Assembly: GCA_028023455.1 (NCBI GenBank) | Contig: JAQFVV010000355.1 | Coordinates: 372,001-436,000, forward strand | Direction of reading: 5' to 3' | DNA: 64,000 bases | DNA from: Epiperipatus broadwayi | Taxonomy: Eukaryota; Onychophora; Udeonychophora; Euonychophora; Peripatidae | In this document: positions 1-12,524 of the stretch, in pieces | Layout: every line of letters starts with the position of its first letter | Numbering within the stretch: the stretch's first letter is position 1 | The notes under the pieces: generated by a model | Seen by the model: the letters and a program-made list of their open reading frames with translations, nothing else | What the model was told of the DNA's origin: nothing | Database searches by the model: none | Translations under genes and position numbers: made by a program

Positions 1-18
1 ACATGTATATATATATAT

Positions 19-43
19 AAATACATAACCATCATTTCATATA
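19..43. repeat. 25-bp direct repeat, copy 1 (flanked by TA arrays)
   Basis: A 25-bp stretch beginning AAATACATAACC recurs exactly at 4,356-4,380. Both copies sit between short TA-dinucleotide arrays, so together they bracket about 4.3 kb. The shared unit could be a diverged microsatellite-associated repeat or the edge of an older element. No coding content is seen in it. Confidence 0.7.
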
Positions 44-53
44 GATATATATG

Positions 54-54
<1 letters not shown>

Positions 55-94
<40 letters not shown>
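55..94. repeat. (TA)n microsatellite
   Basis: About 20 uninterrupted TA units. The window contains more than ten such arrays. No feature depends on it. Confidence 0.95.
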
Positions 95-97
<3 letters not shown>

Positions 98-2480
98 ACC
101 CTTACTTCTCGATGTATAATATAATTTGAAATACGACTAGCTCAATTGAATTATAATACTCAGTTAAAATTTGCATATCTATCTTTAATTTACTTTTATA
201 ATATCATATTCTAATTAAATTTATTATCAATTATCAAAATCAATATATTTCTATAATATGTACTAATTAAATAAGTATTTATTAAAATCATGAGACTGTG
301 AAGTAAAGTTACAAAGCAATAAGTAGATTTACATTGAGTCAATATCTCCCAAGACATTGTCTCAATGGCATAAGAATACTATTACCTCCTTATTAACTTA
401 CTACTACCTCTACAGCATTCTTATGGCTTTTAAATAAAATAAACTATCTTTAATAATAATAAAATAAATAAATCTTAACTTTTAATTTTTAAAATATAAT
501 TAAATAATCTCAGGTTCTTCTAATTATCTTAAAGTAATGATAACTCATGTAAATAAGTATGATATGGGATTTTATATCAAACCTAAATACACCTAACTTA
601 TTCTAATAATAATAATACTCAATACTAATCTTAGGGTATAACTTAATCTTATCTATTTCTGTTATATTATTAAGTATTCAATAAATAAATAATCATATGT
701 ATATCTTTTATTTTCATATAGTATCTTAATTTTAGAATAGATCAAAATCTTACAACTTAATAATCTGTGGCAATAAATAATATTGTACTCTTATATGATG
801 TATTATAATTACTCTATGACCATTGTAATATGATATAATAATGTCAATCAATTCTCATAAATAATAATCAGGAAAATATTGTGTTTATTTCTAAATAATA
901 ATAATAAATTCATATTGTGCAAATATTATGTTTGTTCAAATTATCTGCTGTCAAATGCTGTGGTGTAAAATAATGAACTCGACACACTTTTAAAACAAAT
1001 TAAACAAATTTATTTACATTAACTTCAACTAAGAATTTATTTACAATATTTACAGTTCAAAATTATGAAAACAAAGAAAATAAAATAAGAAAATAATAAT
1101 ACAATATGTTTACACTGTTATTAATTCATACTCCTAATAAGTAATTATACATTCTTTAAAAATGCTGTACTAATAACATTGAAGTATGTTTTCAAAACTT
1201 AGACTTTAAATAAATATCAGTGAACTTCAATTATTACACAGAAAAATTTATGTAAATAATATTTATGTAGCATATGTAAACAATTAAACTTTACTAATTA
1301 AATTGCTACATCACTTAAGTATTACTGTTATTCATTTCATCACGTACTAGTATGTGTTTACTTTACTATCAGCATTACTTTAATAGCATAATATAGAAAC
1401 TAATGTATCCTTGTAATGTAATAACAAAGAATTGATTATAATTTTATATTTCACTTATTGCAATTTGTTACATGTTTTATCAAATATGCATTACATATAT
1501 GTACTGTTAAAATAATAATATTTAAATTATTCATCAATTTCAAATTCATAAAGCATTATATTAGATAAATTCTATGATTCTTTTCTATGTAAAATTATTA
1601 CTTTACTTTATGTGTTATTCTACTCCTTCTTAATAAACTTTTATCTACAAAACATCCTCTAAAACTTATTTAAAATTTCCGGAAAACAACTTTCAACTTT
1701 AAATAAATACTAATTCCAAACTATTTATGCTCATCATCTATTTTGGTAAACTTTAAACCAACATAAACTTCTACATAAAACTTAACTTAATTTATCCAAT
1801 AAAAAAAGTAAAATATAGACTTTGAGATCTATTCCTATCTTGCAATAAAAATAATTACTATGAATAATAAATATAATTCTAATACTATAACATAAAAAAA
1901 TATAAAATTTATTAACGAAAGAATCATATAATTATTTCTAAGCTTCTTATGTAATGTTGTATCGTATTTATATCATAAATTCAAATTATGCATATTTAAA
2001 TAAAACTGTTACTGCCAATATAATGTGTGTGTATTTTTAAAATATTCATACATTCATTCAACAATAATATATCATTCGGTTGATCTAAAGAAAACATATT
2101 AAATACATCAAAATTATTATTATTATACAATTTTTACCATCAATAATGATTTAATGTACAGTCCATCTTCCAATTCTCTTCGGAATTACAGCTTCATAAA
2201 ATAATTCACATTTATACTTAAGATCATTCTTTAATATATATTCCGTGTTATATTAATTATAAAATAAATTTATGCAATTAATTATTATATTACTTTAGTT
2301 ATTATTTTAAGAAATGTACCTATCTTATTTTTAATAGATTAATACTATTTAACTTTTATATTAGATAAATAAAACAAAATTCATATTACATAAATCCAGC
2401 GATGTTTCCTTTTCACCATAAAGTTTTTTAATCCTAGGCATATATTCACTAGCACACCATTTCCTGTTTCCGGTCCATCA
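95..2480. other. AT-rich DNA without recognised features
   Basis: Mostly A/T with short homopolymers, TAA/ATT triplet runs and frequent stops in all frames. I see no coding frame, RNA gene or recognisable mobile element. Confidence 0.6.
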
Positions 2481-4330
2481 CGTGTTTTTTTAAAAGTTTA
2501 TGAAAAACGAAAACGTTCTTTTAAAACCAAAATAAAAGTTAATCAGTTCTTTTATAAAAATATAATAAAATTAAAATAGTTTATCTGATCCTGATTTAGT
2601 TCTTTTAAAAATATTATTCAAAAGTTATTATTTTAATTTAGTCTATAGTTTATAAAAAATTATATTTAATTATTTTTAAATTAACTTGGACGTCCACATA
2701 TTACTTGCGCATTTCTTAACAAAATATCCAGGTAAGAATAAGCTTCTTTATCTATAAACGACCAGCGTTTAAATTATTTCAATATAATAATTTTTATTAT
2801 ATTAAGACTTTTAGTTAATTATATTTTCAATTTATTTGCCTTTTAAAATTGTCAATATTCAGTCTTTTAAACATAAAGACTTAACAAGGCAAGTATTTAT
2901 AAAACTACTTTTATTTCTAATATCTTTACTTAAGATATATATTTTAAATTTATAGCTTGCAAAAATACTTTCTTCATAAAGAAGTATTTTATTCTTTAAA
3001 ATAGATATTTTAAAGAATCAATAGTAATTAGCTTTTAAAATTATATACTGTCCAAAATATTACTTTTCTCCATCTCGTAATTATCCGAACTAATCCAGCG
3101 TTTGTCATACTTCTAGTATAAAGTTTCCGATATATTTTCACTATATATGATGTTCCCATGACTATTTGCTTGTAAATTGAGCCCAATAGAGACGACCAAT
3201 AGGGAAAAAATTAAGTTAACACTGCATGTCTATCATTTAAAACTTTTATAAATTATTTATAATGACACTCTTGTAATTTTAAAATTGATTTTAAGAGCGT
3301 CTATAAATTTACGTAGCTATTTTTAATAACACAATTAACTTGAAAAATCAATCACGAAGTCCTCTCCTAACAATTGAACTGAGCTTTTATACCGGAAGAA
3401 ACTTCCCATTTGATTGGTAGATTAAACAATCAACTTTGCTGGCTTATTTACATATTTACCAACAACACAAAATTAAAAATAAATAATGGCTTATTTAATA
3501 TTTATTACATTATTAAATTTCTAAAATAATCTTTATCGTTTATTTAAATCTATTAAACACTTTTAAAATATACTCTTACTTGATTTTAATTTTAACTTTT
3601 ATAAAATTATTTAAAATAAACTAAGTCTTTTTATACGTTATATTTTTTAAAGCAATATTTTAAAATCAGATTTAATATTTCACATTGAATATCTTTATTT
3701 TTATCTCGTGATAACTCACGTATTATTTATAAATTTTATAACATGATTTTTAAAATAGTCTTGCAACTTTACTAAATAACTTCCATGCATGTGTGTGTAT
3801 ATTTAACTAACATCTGTTCTTTATAACACAAGAAACGCTTGTCATCATCTAAAAATAAACTAACAATTGCATTTTTTAAAATAAATATTTTAAATAAATA
3901 AGATATTATAACAGATTTTAAAATCATTATCCAATATTATTAAAATCAAATATTAATCTTCTATTTAAGTACTTATAATAATTAATAATATTTATATTCT
4001 CTTATAATATTACTTTATCAACAATAAACATATGCATTTAATTTTAATTGTCTTTTAAACACTTTTAGCTTTAAATACCTATTTATTAAATATATTAATG
4101 CAGTATTGATTATGGCCATTTTTCCCAACCATATATTATAATCATCATCATTTAAAATGTCTCTCTCTATATCAGCACAATTTCACATATCAAATACTCA
4201 TAGATTGCTTTAATTAAACCTTTTGAAATATTACCATAAGCAAAATTAACATCACATATTCAAATATATCTTAAATTTAAAATTTTTAATAGATTAGCAC
4301 AAAATTAGATGGTGACCCATACAAAAGGGC
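2480..4330. repeat. AT-rich tract dense in TTTTAAA palindromes
   Basis: TTTTAAA and close variants recur every few tens of bases. Two back-to-back hairpins occur at about 2,959-3,020: AATACTTTC..GAAGTATT, then ATTCTTTAAAAT..ATTTTAAAGAAT. This could be a decayed satellite or simply composition bias. No coding content is seen. Confidence 0.35.
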
Positions 4331-4355
4331 ACAATATATATATATATATATATAT

Positions 4356-4380
4356 AAATACATAACCATCATTTCATATA
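4356..4380. repeat. 25-bp direct repeat, copy 2
   Basis: Exact second copy of the 25-bp sequence at 19-43, again placed between TA arrays (about 4,333-4,355 and 4,377-4,393). Confidence 0.7.
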
Positions 4381-4393
4381 TATATATATATAT

Positions 4394-4660
4394 CAAAATA
4401 TACACATATATTCCTTTCATACGTATACATATAGATCTACATCACCCCTAGACATATATAAATTCCATACTTACATCTATATATACATATGCATATTGAA
4501 ATATATACACATACCTCTTTTAAACATACATATATATACACAGATATACATACACCCATAGACATATATATAATCCACATATACATTTATAAATACACAT
4601 CTCAACTTACATATAAATTACATATATATAAAATACAAAACATATCCAATACACCGTGGG
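4394..4660. repeat. ACATATA-type low-complexity tract
   Basis: Imperfect repeats of ACATATA, ATACACAT and TATATAC. The open frame that crosses it (4,489-4,827) is made of low-complexity Ile/Tyr/His/Thr codons and is not credible as a gene. Confidence 0.7.
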
Positions 4661-4781
4661 TTTTTTTTAATTTTTTACTTTTTAAAACTATTTTATTTTT
4701 ACTTTTTTTAAATTTTTTAAAAAATCTTTTTAAATATTATTTTTTATTCATATTATTTTATAATTTTCCTTTCATCGTTTT

Positions 4782-4896
4782 AAGAAAATTTGTTTGCATT
4801 CAAGTGTATATGAAAAAAGTGTTATAAGCAATATATATATATGATTATATGAAGATATGCAAAGAAAGTGAAAGAGAAGAATAAGAGAATATATTT
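4782..4896 (+). repeat. Family Q repeat, partial copy (outer end)
   Basis: About 115 bp starting AAGAAAATTTGTTTGCATT closely match 31,452-31,563, the right outer end of the Q fold-back element. The copy lacks the segment carrying the hammerhead-like motif. Confidence 0.75.
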
Positions 4897-5037
4897 TAAT
4901 TTAATTATATTGGTAGCTTTTTAATTATAAAGGAATCTTAGATGTTAAATTGCAAACAGATTTATGCTTTTATTAAAATGAAATATAATATTCTATTGAA
5001 GTGATATTATTACTACAACTGCTTTGTGCATTTAAAC

Positions 5038-5100
5038 CAGTGGTAGAGTGATCGATTTCAGAGTTCAAAATTAATTGATCACAGTTCAATACAGTAACTT
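5038..5100 (+). repeat. Possible tRNA-like (Pol III) SINE fragment
   Basis: TGGTAGAGTGAT resembles a Pol III A box and, about 45 bases on, ACAGTTCAATAC resembles a B box (GGTTCRANNCC). The tRNA cloverleaf is not convincingly preserved, so this is at best a decayed SINE head. It lies about 90 bp from a clearer SINE on the other strand. Confidence 0.3.
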
Positions 5101-5190
5101 CAGTACTCAAATTTCTGTGAAGTTTCATATAAAGTCCAAATATATATTACTTATTTTTTATCACTATAACTATATTAGTTTTAAGTGTCA

Positions 5191-5274
5191 TAGCATCAGT
5201 CGGGAAGCAAGCCTGCAACCTGCCAACTTCCTGCAAGTGCAAGGCAGTTGCGCTGACCTCTTGACCACCAATGC
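5191..5274 (-). repeat. tRNA-derived SINE, copy 1
   Basis: On the minus strand the A-box-like TGGTCAAGAGG (5,257-5,267) is followed by an anticodon-arm-like region and, about 40 bases later, a degraded B box (GGTTGCAGGCTT). It is clearly related to the copies at 56,961 and 63,381, which keep better boxes. The block is much less AT-rich than its surroundings. The A/B spacing and three dispersed copies support a SINE rather than a functional tRNA gene. Confidence 0.65.
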
Positions 5275-5282
5275 AACACTAT

Positions 5283-6000
5283 AACTAAATTAGTTGTTTA
5301 TAAAGCTGTTGTTTTACTTAGTTTCTAGTACAAAAATGAGATTTCAACTATGTATTGACAAAACTTTCAATTAGGAATGCTCTTAAAATTCTAAAAATCT
5401 GATAACAAGGTCATATGAACACTCAATATATATTTGGTAGATCACGACTGTGCTATAAATAAAAATTCAGTGATTCTTAGAAAAGTACTTCATTGTAAAC
5501 TTGGGCATACTTTTTATAAAAAAAAAAAGTAGAGTCCATTTGCTTTGTAAAGATTATCTGATGGACATTCTCCAAAAATGCAAGAGGATTAGAATATAAT
5601 GAAGAAATATAGTTATACAATGTTTAAAGTCTATCATAAAAAATCTTTGTCTATGAAAAAAATAAAGTACACATTGAAACAATAAGGTCTGCTTTGCAGA
5701 TCTTCGTTTCGCCTTTTCTCACCTATTTCCTACCCTCATACCTTAGTTTGAACCCCAATCTATCGTAGTGTGTCTGCAATACACTTATATACCGAAAATC
5801 CTACCTAATTTTAAACGATGAGCACAATGCTCATATTATATATATATATAACTCATTCCCAAATAAAATAAAATATTATGGATTATGTATATGTTCACAT
5901 AATTTTGATTTATTAAAAAGTAGGTTATATAAGTTGTAATTGTGCACACACTATGACATGCATTTTAAAACATATCAGAATTATAAATTGTTAAAGTTAT
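5283..6000. other. AT-rich DNA, possible decayed repeat at 5,690-5,820
   Basis: Mostly featureless. The stretch 5,690-5,820 is less AT-rich. Its minus strand contains GGGGTTCAAACT, which resembles a B box, but no convincing A box is present, so I leave it unnamed. Confidence 0.35.
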
Positions 6001-6002
6001 TT

Positions 6003-6100
6003 TGTTTGAATCTATTTACAAATATATATTACCGTCGTAATATATTTTTGATTTAAAATAAAATTCATTTAGTAAATATTCGTTTAGTAAATAGATTCAA
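6003..6100. repeat. Short imperfect palindrome
   Basis: TTTGAATCTATTTAC near 6,005 is the reverse complement of GTAAATAGATTCAAA near 6,087. The arms are about 15 bp with an AT-rich spacer. It could be the remains of a small fold-back element. Confidence 0.5.
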
Positions 6101-6261
6101 ATATTGCAATTTAAAAGTAGAATAATTTTCGTTTAATTTAATAAAAGTCATTCCAAATATTTCTGTTAAAATAAATGAGGGACAATAGTTTATTTAGTTA
6201 ATGTTATATAAGTTTATCTAAAAACAGCAGATGTCCACTTAAGGTTTTCTTTAATTAATAA

Positions 6262-6378
6262 AAGTAAATTTTAATTAAATCTAGTTTGTAATTCGAATGT
6301 CGAAAGGGAAATTAACAAAAGAAATTAATTAAAATTTTGTTGAATTCCTTTAGACATTCGGATAGATTTAATTACAGC
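6262..6378. repeat. Fold-back (MITE-like) hairpin, about 115 bp
   Basis: The left arm contains AATTAAATCTAG, CGAATGTC and AAAGGGAA. The right arm contains their inverse partners CCTTTAGACATTCGG and TAGATTTAATT. The arms are about 45 bp with some mismatches. No internal frame is seen and the family is not identified. Confidence 0.6.
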
Positions 6379-6508
6379 TGATAAGTCTGATATATTTTTG
6401 TAATGCTCCAGGGCAGTTCTATTGTTAATTTCTACTCTGAAAAGGAGGGTTTTCTTTTGTTCTCCATTCTAATGTTTCTAAGAGAAATCATTCTGAGGTC
6501 TAATGTTT

Positions 6509-6754
6509 CTAACCAAAATTATTGTAGTAATTTGTAAATCTTGACATGATGGAGTAGAGCGCAAGAAGGCTATTTTTCTCCGGAATGGCCATATGTTGCC
6601 GTAGACCATCGGAAGTTATCACACAAGGAACCCTGGAACTGCTGCTGCTGCCAAAAATATGAACATTTCCAGATTTTGCTGTTAACCTTTTAACCGCTAA
6701 TTTTATTATTGGTTGTATCAGATAAAAATCAAATCTTTTAATTGGCCAACTCAC
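6509..6754 (-). pseudogene. Unidentified 81-codon frame over a less AT-rich island
   Basis: The frame starts at an ATG and runs 81 codons. Its middle (about 6,535-6,680) is clearly less AT-rich than the flanks and encodes a mixed residue run including a five-serine stretch (GSSSSSRVPC). I recognise no domain. It could be a fragment of an old transposon gene, an isolated exon, or chance. There is no frame continuing it nearby and no clear splice-site support. Confidence 0.2.
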
Positions 6755-7139
6755 AAACTGAAGACAAAGCCTATTGTTAAAACATATTCGCCTATAATAT
6801 TAAATTCAACTCAGATACGTTTATAAAAAGTATATTATTAATTTTTCAGGTTATGAAGAGAACGAAAGTTCTTTCAAAATAAATTGCTATTTATTTATTC
6901 TAAAATATTCAATTTCGGCAACATAAAAGCTATAATATAAACAAAAAGATCGACTTTTACGTTATAGAAAAGTAAATATTTCTTTTTACTACATCTTCAA
7001 TATTTGTACTAAAATCTTAAATATTTTTCAAAAATAATTTTGTTTTTTTATTATTCTCTCTGAAAATACTTTTTAATTTCCATAAATATAATTTTATAAT
7101 AATTTAAATCGTATTAGAAATGAAAATCTCAGCGTTTTT

Positions 7140-7395
7140 CTTTATTTTCTTTGATCAGGCAGTTTCTTTGTTCTTTCCAGCCAATCAGAATGTCTTTTTT
7201 GGCTGAGAGCATGCTAAGAACCAATCACAAATAATGTTCCTTCTTTGTTTAGGTTTAAATGCATTTTTTTTTATTTTTTACTTGTAAAATAAATCGGAAG
7301 ATGGCACCATCTTACAGAACTTTTAAAAACGAATTCAATACGTGTTTAATGAATATTTTCGTATAAAAACTGGCTGAGTTAGAGTGATGTCAGAT
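7140..7395 (+). repeat. Relic related to the interior of element Q
   Basis: Collinear matches to the minus strand of 30,440-30,670: CCAGCCAAT-type and AACCAATCA-type boxes, then TTTTACTTGTAAAATAA, then GGCTGAGTTAGAG, with similar spacing in both places (about 90-97 bp between the last two). This marks an ancient copy of the same dispersed element. Its CCAAT-like boxes look promoter-like but are shared with the repeat. Confidence 0.6.
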
Positions 7396-7485
7396 GTTGA
7401 CGAGGAGCCTCGTAAGAGGCGGGGAAAGAGTTAAATTATATAAAAACCTGCCGACCATCAATCTACCTAAAATGCTTCTCCAGAG
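7396..7485 (+). promoter_or_regulatory. Possible core promoter with short first exon
   Basis: A GC-rich hairpin (GCCTC-GTAA-GAGGC, 7,407-7,420) is followed by a TATA-like TATATAAAAA at 7,437-7,446. About 35 bp downstream is an ATG (7,472), and an AG/GTAAC donor-like site follows at 7,485/7,486. The arrangement could be a Pol II promoter, but the upstream part is repeat-derived and no coding exon is confirmed downstream. Confidence 0.25.
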
Positions 7486-8185
7486 GTAACCCTAAATTAA
7501 TCCAAGAGCTCTTGTGATAACTAACATGCTATAGCTATTTTAAATTGTTTTCTTATATTTCACATAACTTCATTATGTATGCCTTTAACGTGTTTAAATA
7601 TAATCAACATTTTTGCTCTATACTTGGGTTAATATTTTTTATTGATCAAGCTTTCTGTTATTTTATTATGATAATGTGTCAGAATCATCTTTGACCACGT
7701 GAAGTATTCCTTTTGTTGAAAATAAGATGCTCCTATGAAGGCATATTTTAAATGTCTAAATAATTTCCAATTTTATTATCTTGCAAATCACTCATTCGAG
7801 GGCAATTCTTTTCTTTAATATATAATATAATCACATAGTTTAAAATCTACATGTTATTGATTTTAATCTAATATGAGGGTATGTGCGAGGTCAATGATTA
7901 AATATGTCCCCTAATGCATAATTGAGTATATAAATCTATACTTACTTTTCAAACCTGCAAGCATGCATTTCCCTATTTTTAATTACTGTGTTCTACTTTA
8001 ATTATAAAGTTCATCATTGACGTTGAGAATGTGCGGACCCTTTTAAATGAATTTCTGGGAATTTGATTGGGTATTTCTCTTAATCCAAGTAAAACCCATT
8101 CAGTATGTTTTGTATACACTAGTCTCATATTGCTGGTAATTGAATTGTTTGTTGAGACTGCTTTGTTTTAATTTTCCAAAGATTC
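7486..8185. other. AT-rich DNA without recognised features
   Basis: If the donor at 7,486 and the acceptor near 8,222 are real, this would be an intron. Otherwise it is plain AT-rich spacer. Nothing else is visible. Confidence 0.4.
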
Positions 8186-8355
8186 TTTACACGGCCAAGG
8201 CCATTCTCTTCGCTTCTTGCAGTTTCCAGGCAGAGTGTGTCCACCAATGACACACCTGGGAATTAAACACAATCGTCACCCAATCACTAAGTTTCAGCTG
8301 TTCATAAAAATACTTTCCTATGGGTTAGCGGCGAGATGCCCTCCGTAGTCATTCT
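8186..8355 (+). other. Less AT-rich island behind an acceptor-like site
   Basis: A pyrimidine-rich TTCTCTTCGCTTCTTGCAG ends at about 8,221 and resembles a 3' splice site. A 44-codon open stretch follows (starting FPGRVCPPMTHL, ending at TAG near 8,349). Joining it to the donor at 7,485 in the phase of the short ATG exon gives an early stop, so a protein is not supported. It could be a non-coding exon or an unrecognised repeat. Confidence 0.2.
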
Positions 8356-8954
8356 GGATATTCAATATTGTTTTTATTTTATATTTATTTTACAAAGCAT
8401 CCATGACTTAAACGTGTCACACCCTCCAACTTTAATAAATTCATTATCAGCAATACTGACCTCCCAATGTAACTCTATTATTATTATTATCAAATAAATG
8501 CCTTGATCACATTCCCACTTTGTTGCTTAATAAGCTTTTGTCCGTGCTATTCTCGAAATCAATAAATAGTTTATAACACTTAATTTTCAAATATTTTCTT
8601 AAACTCATATAATTACTCAAAGCACCTCGCACATGTTCCTATTTCTTCAAGCATATTATCGTAATGCTATTAGCCCAAGGAATAGAATATATCATTTTGC
8701 TTTAAAACCCTTTTTGTCATTTATTGAAATGTGATGCCAACAATTAGTTAATACGCATCCCTGTCTCGTATAAGCAGACAGTGGCATTATATATATATTT
8801 TATATAAATAAATTTTGTGAAATCATTTAAACTAAATTTGATCTCTTATTTTATTAATTCCTATCACTGTCTCGGTCTATATATATATTTTCTGCATTTC
8901 TTTTGTAAATCCATAGACATTAATTAGCCACCCAAACTTCTTTTAGTATAGAGT

Positions 8955-9165
8955 CTTTTGTTTCTCCCTGACCACCAGGCACCAGTCAAAGGTTATACTA
9001 GTAGTGGCATCAGACGCGTTATCACGTAGATGGCGCTGTGAAATTTGGACTTTAGATTCGAACTTAGTATATCTAGAAGGCAACCCCTCCTAGAATGTTC
9101 AGTTTTATGTTTGGGGTTTGAATTCTGCAGTGTGTTAGTGAGATAGATGATTCTGACTGTTACAA
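8955..9165 (+). other. Less AT-rich island, unidentified
   Basis: Contains GACCACCAGGCACCAGTC, CAGACGCGTTATCACG and GATGGCGCTGTG, far richer in G/C than its flanks, and is followed at about 9,170 by an AATAAAG polyadenylation-like signal. It could be a solo LTR, a repeat end or a non-coding exon. I find no partner copy in the window. Confidence 0.25.
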
Positions 9166-9199
9166 CATTATAATAAAGAAAGCATGTATGCTGTAATTG

Positions 9200-12100
9200 G
9201 ATCTATTTGTGTTGGTAATTGCTTTGTGTAATCACTTTAATACTTATTTCTATTAGTTTTTATGTATTTTAACTTTTTAACTTTTGTTTGTAAAAAGCTG
9301 CAACTACTTGATAACTTTATAAAATGTATTGTATACTTTTAAAAAATTAATTAAATTACATAAGCAAAATTTCAATGCCTATGATTATTTGTTATAGCAG
9401 GCAGAGATTTTATCATATTAGCTGACTTATATAATATTTGTAATAATGTCCAAATTAATAGTTATTTACATGCTGGTGAAATTAGTAATTTTAATTTAAA
9501 TAATTTAAATTAATTTGATTAACTTGTGAAGTAAGATCAACCTCTAATAATAAGTTTCAGCCTTTTCGGATATCAGTATTGACTTATTTACAATGTATAC
9601 ATTGGAGGTCAGATATGAAAGGATTTCTCTTTTTATCAGATTGAATGAATGGGCATTAATAAATTAAAAGTGAAATTGTATTTACAAATTTGTTAAAATG
9701 ATTAGTTATGAGACTGCTTGAAATACTCTGTGACATCACTATAATCCTAAACATTAAAATATTTAAGCAGAAATAAAAGTTATAGATGTGTGTTGAAATT
9801 AGAAATAATAAAAAACAATTAAATACTTCAGACCAACAGTAAGACGAACTTTAATAAATAAATATATAATATATTTTAATGCCCTTGTATAAATCAATTT
9901 TTCAGAGATTTCTATAATCCATTTATTTTATTAAATCTCCTATGAACCTCATTTTGAGGATTATGTTCTATTTTTTCAAAAAGACTCTACAAAACATACA
10001 AATTATATTCTTTTCACTTTAAAAACAATGTTTTGTTTTTTTTTAACTCAAAGTTTGTTGGACATCCGCGTTTAGCTTCACTGATGATCTTTCCACTATC
10101 ATTTTTGATCGCTTATTTCCATTCTTTTTTTATTTTCAAGCGACTTCAAACAAAAAAGTACCTTCAAAAAAATTGAAAATAATATCCCCCTCCCCCCAGT
10201 AAAAACTCAGCTACTTAATATTTAGCAATTTAGCAAATAAATAATATGCTAAACAAAAAATTAACACCTCGCGCCTTTTTTTCATAATGATGTTTTCTGT
10301 AAAAAGTCCAATTAACGTTGTAAAAATTTATAGTATTATTATAGATTTCTTAAAATAATTTTAAAAAATTAAAAATCTAATGAGAATTGCATAAGATTAT
10401 TGAACTTTTTATCTTTAGGATTTCTTACTTGTAATGTTTTTTCAACTAAAAATATGTTGTGTTTCTATTTCCTTGCATATTTATATATAACATCATTTTC
10501 TGACAAATCATTTATTCTTATTTTTCTATGAGGTCTCCTCTCATACTATTTGCTTGATCTCTCTGTCCTGTTTCTTCTTCCTGTTTTTGCATTCAATCTT
10601 CACTTTGCAGTACTCTGTTCTCAATCATTCTAACATTGCAATATTATGTTATTAATTTTCTTCTAAAGTATATATATATATTACTCCAACCATATCTCCG
10701 ATCTTTTGATTTGTCCTTTTCTCCAGTTAATCGTCTTGCTGATATTCTTCAATAAGTTGTAACGAAAAAATTGAAATCAAATAAACTAATATTAACAGTT
10801 TTATTATTCTACATAATTCTTGACAACATTTTTCACAATTGAAATTAGTTTTTTTGACATTTGAGCAAATAAAATATTTCTATGTAATATTGCAACATGA
10901 GATAAATTGTAATATAATTGTTACATTTGTCTTAAGACTTTTTTCCATTGGTATTATAGCTCTTCACAAAGAATCTATTACCAACTCACATAAGTTTCAA
11001 ATTACTTTATAAGTATGCACTGATTTATGTAAACTTTATAATCATTAAAAAACTATTTGAACTTTATCAGTTAGCAGTGCTTTACATCTTGTAGGTGTAA
11101 GCTATAGATTTGATAACACTTTTCGAGTATTTGTGTGTGTGTGTGCTTTTATCAATACATTGTTTTTTATCTGTTGCTACTTACGATTTGTTGAAGCTGA
11201 TATGAAAGAGCTGATAAAAACAAAAACTGCCTAATGCTTCGTTTTTATTATAACATAATTCTTTTAGCTCTTATCAGATCATATATCTTTTTTTTTGCTT
11301 TTGTTTTTTTAAAAAAAAGCTTACTAATATAAAATCTACTTTTAATTCTTCTGCTTTCTCATAAAATATCTCATTTCTTGATTTAGTTATAATAAAATAT
11401 ATTAAAATATATTTTCCTTTTGTTACTAATGTGGTTTTCTATGTAACTCTTTTAACTGCTTTTAAATAGACCTTATTTGTTTAATGTGTCACAAGCATAT
11501 AAAATATCTTTATTTTCTTAACTATTTTTCTCACCATTATCATTTTATACATCTTATCAATGCTACTATAATACTGAGTTTTGGTTTTTCAAAATCTCCT
11601 TTACACCGTACCCAAAGTTTTTTAAACTTTTTCCATGTAGCATTCTATTATCTTTATTTTATTTTCTAATATATAAGTACATATTTTTCAGAGATGGTCT
11701 TCACTCTATAACCCTTTTTTGTCACATTATTTTTGACTTCTACAAAACCATAATTGAAAAATATATCGTTAGCACTAGGATGTATTCATTCCCTCTTAAT
11801 AGTTTTTTTTTTTTTTACATTAAATTAATATATAGTCTAAAATAATTTTTTTCTTATTGTTTATTTTTTCATGTATAGATTTTTCCCTTTTGACTTTTAG
11901 ACACGTTCTTATACAAGTGTTCTTTTTAAATATTTTAGTATTATTTTATTGGCTACTGTAATTGTTTATCTCCATTTAAAAAACTACTTTTTTTTTTCAT
12001 TATAAGAATATTTCACTCCCTCATTGTATTAGTTTTTTGAACTTGTTTTTAATTTTTTGACTGGATTTTTATATATACTTCAAAATAATTATTATTCAAC

Positions 12101-12400
12101 CCATTAATCCAAATAGCTACCACAATAATAAAACAGTTTTTAGGAAGGTAAAATATACTTTTATAGAGTAAAACTATTTTTAATATCCCATTACAGACAA
12201 AAACTCCTTCTCTCACTTTACACAGACAAGTCAGTGAGAAAAGCAGTATTCCTCAGCTTGTTTTTGTGCGTGATGAAGCATTTTTTCATTTTATTTTATC
12301 CTCATGATGAAAATAGCAATTTTATAGTTATTAATTAGTAAGGGTTTGAGCATGTGTCCATTTTTTTTTCTAGGACTAATATTGCCAAATAGTGAGCATT
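9200..12400. other. AT-rich DNA without recognised features
   Basis: Homopolymer A/T runs, a short GT array near 11,133, and dispersed short frames without coding character. No repeat seen elsewhere in the window was recognised here. Confidence 0.5.
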
Positions 12401-12524
12401 GTTTTCTACCCTTGTTTAACTTGAGTGAAATTGATATCTAGGAGTAGCTGGATATCGATATACTATATGGTGAGAGTTTACTATAGGCTGGCTATATGAA
12501 AATATTATCCCAAGTTTATTTCAA

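Noticed and set aside
4489-4827. 112-codon frame
   Set aside because: Built from ACATATA repeats and A/T homopolymers (Ile, Tyr, His, Phe, Leu), then runs into a family Q repeat; no coding character.
10070-10100. CACTGATGATC as a hammerhead core
   Set aside because: No helix II or GAAA follows.
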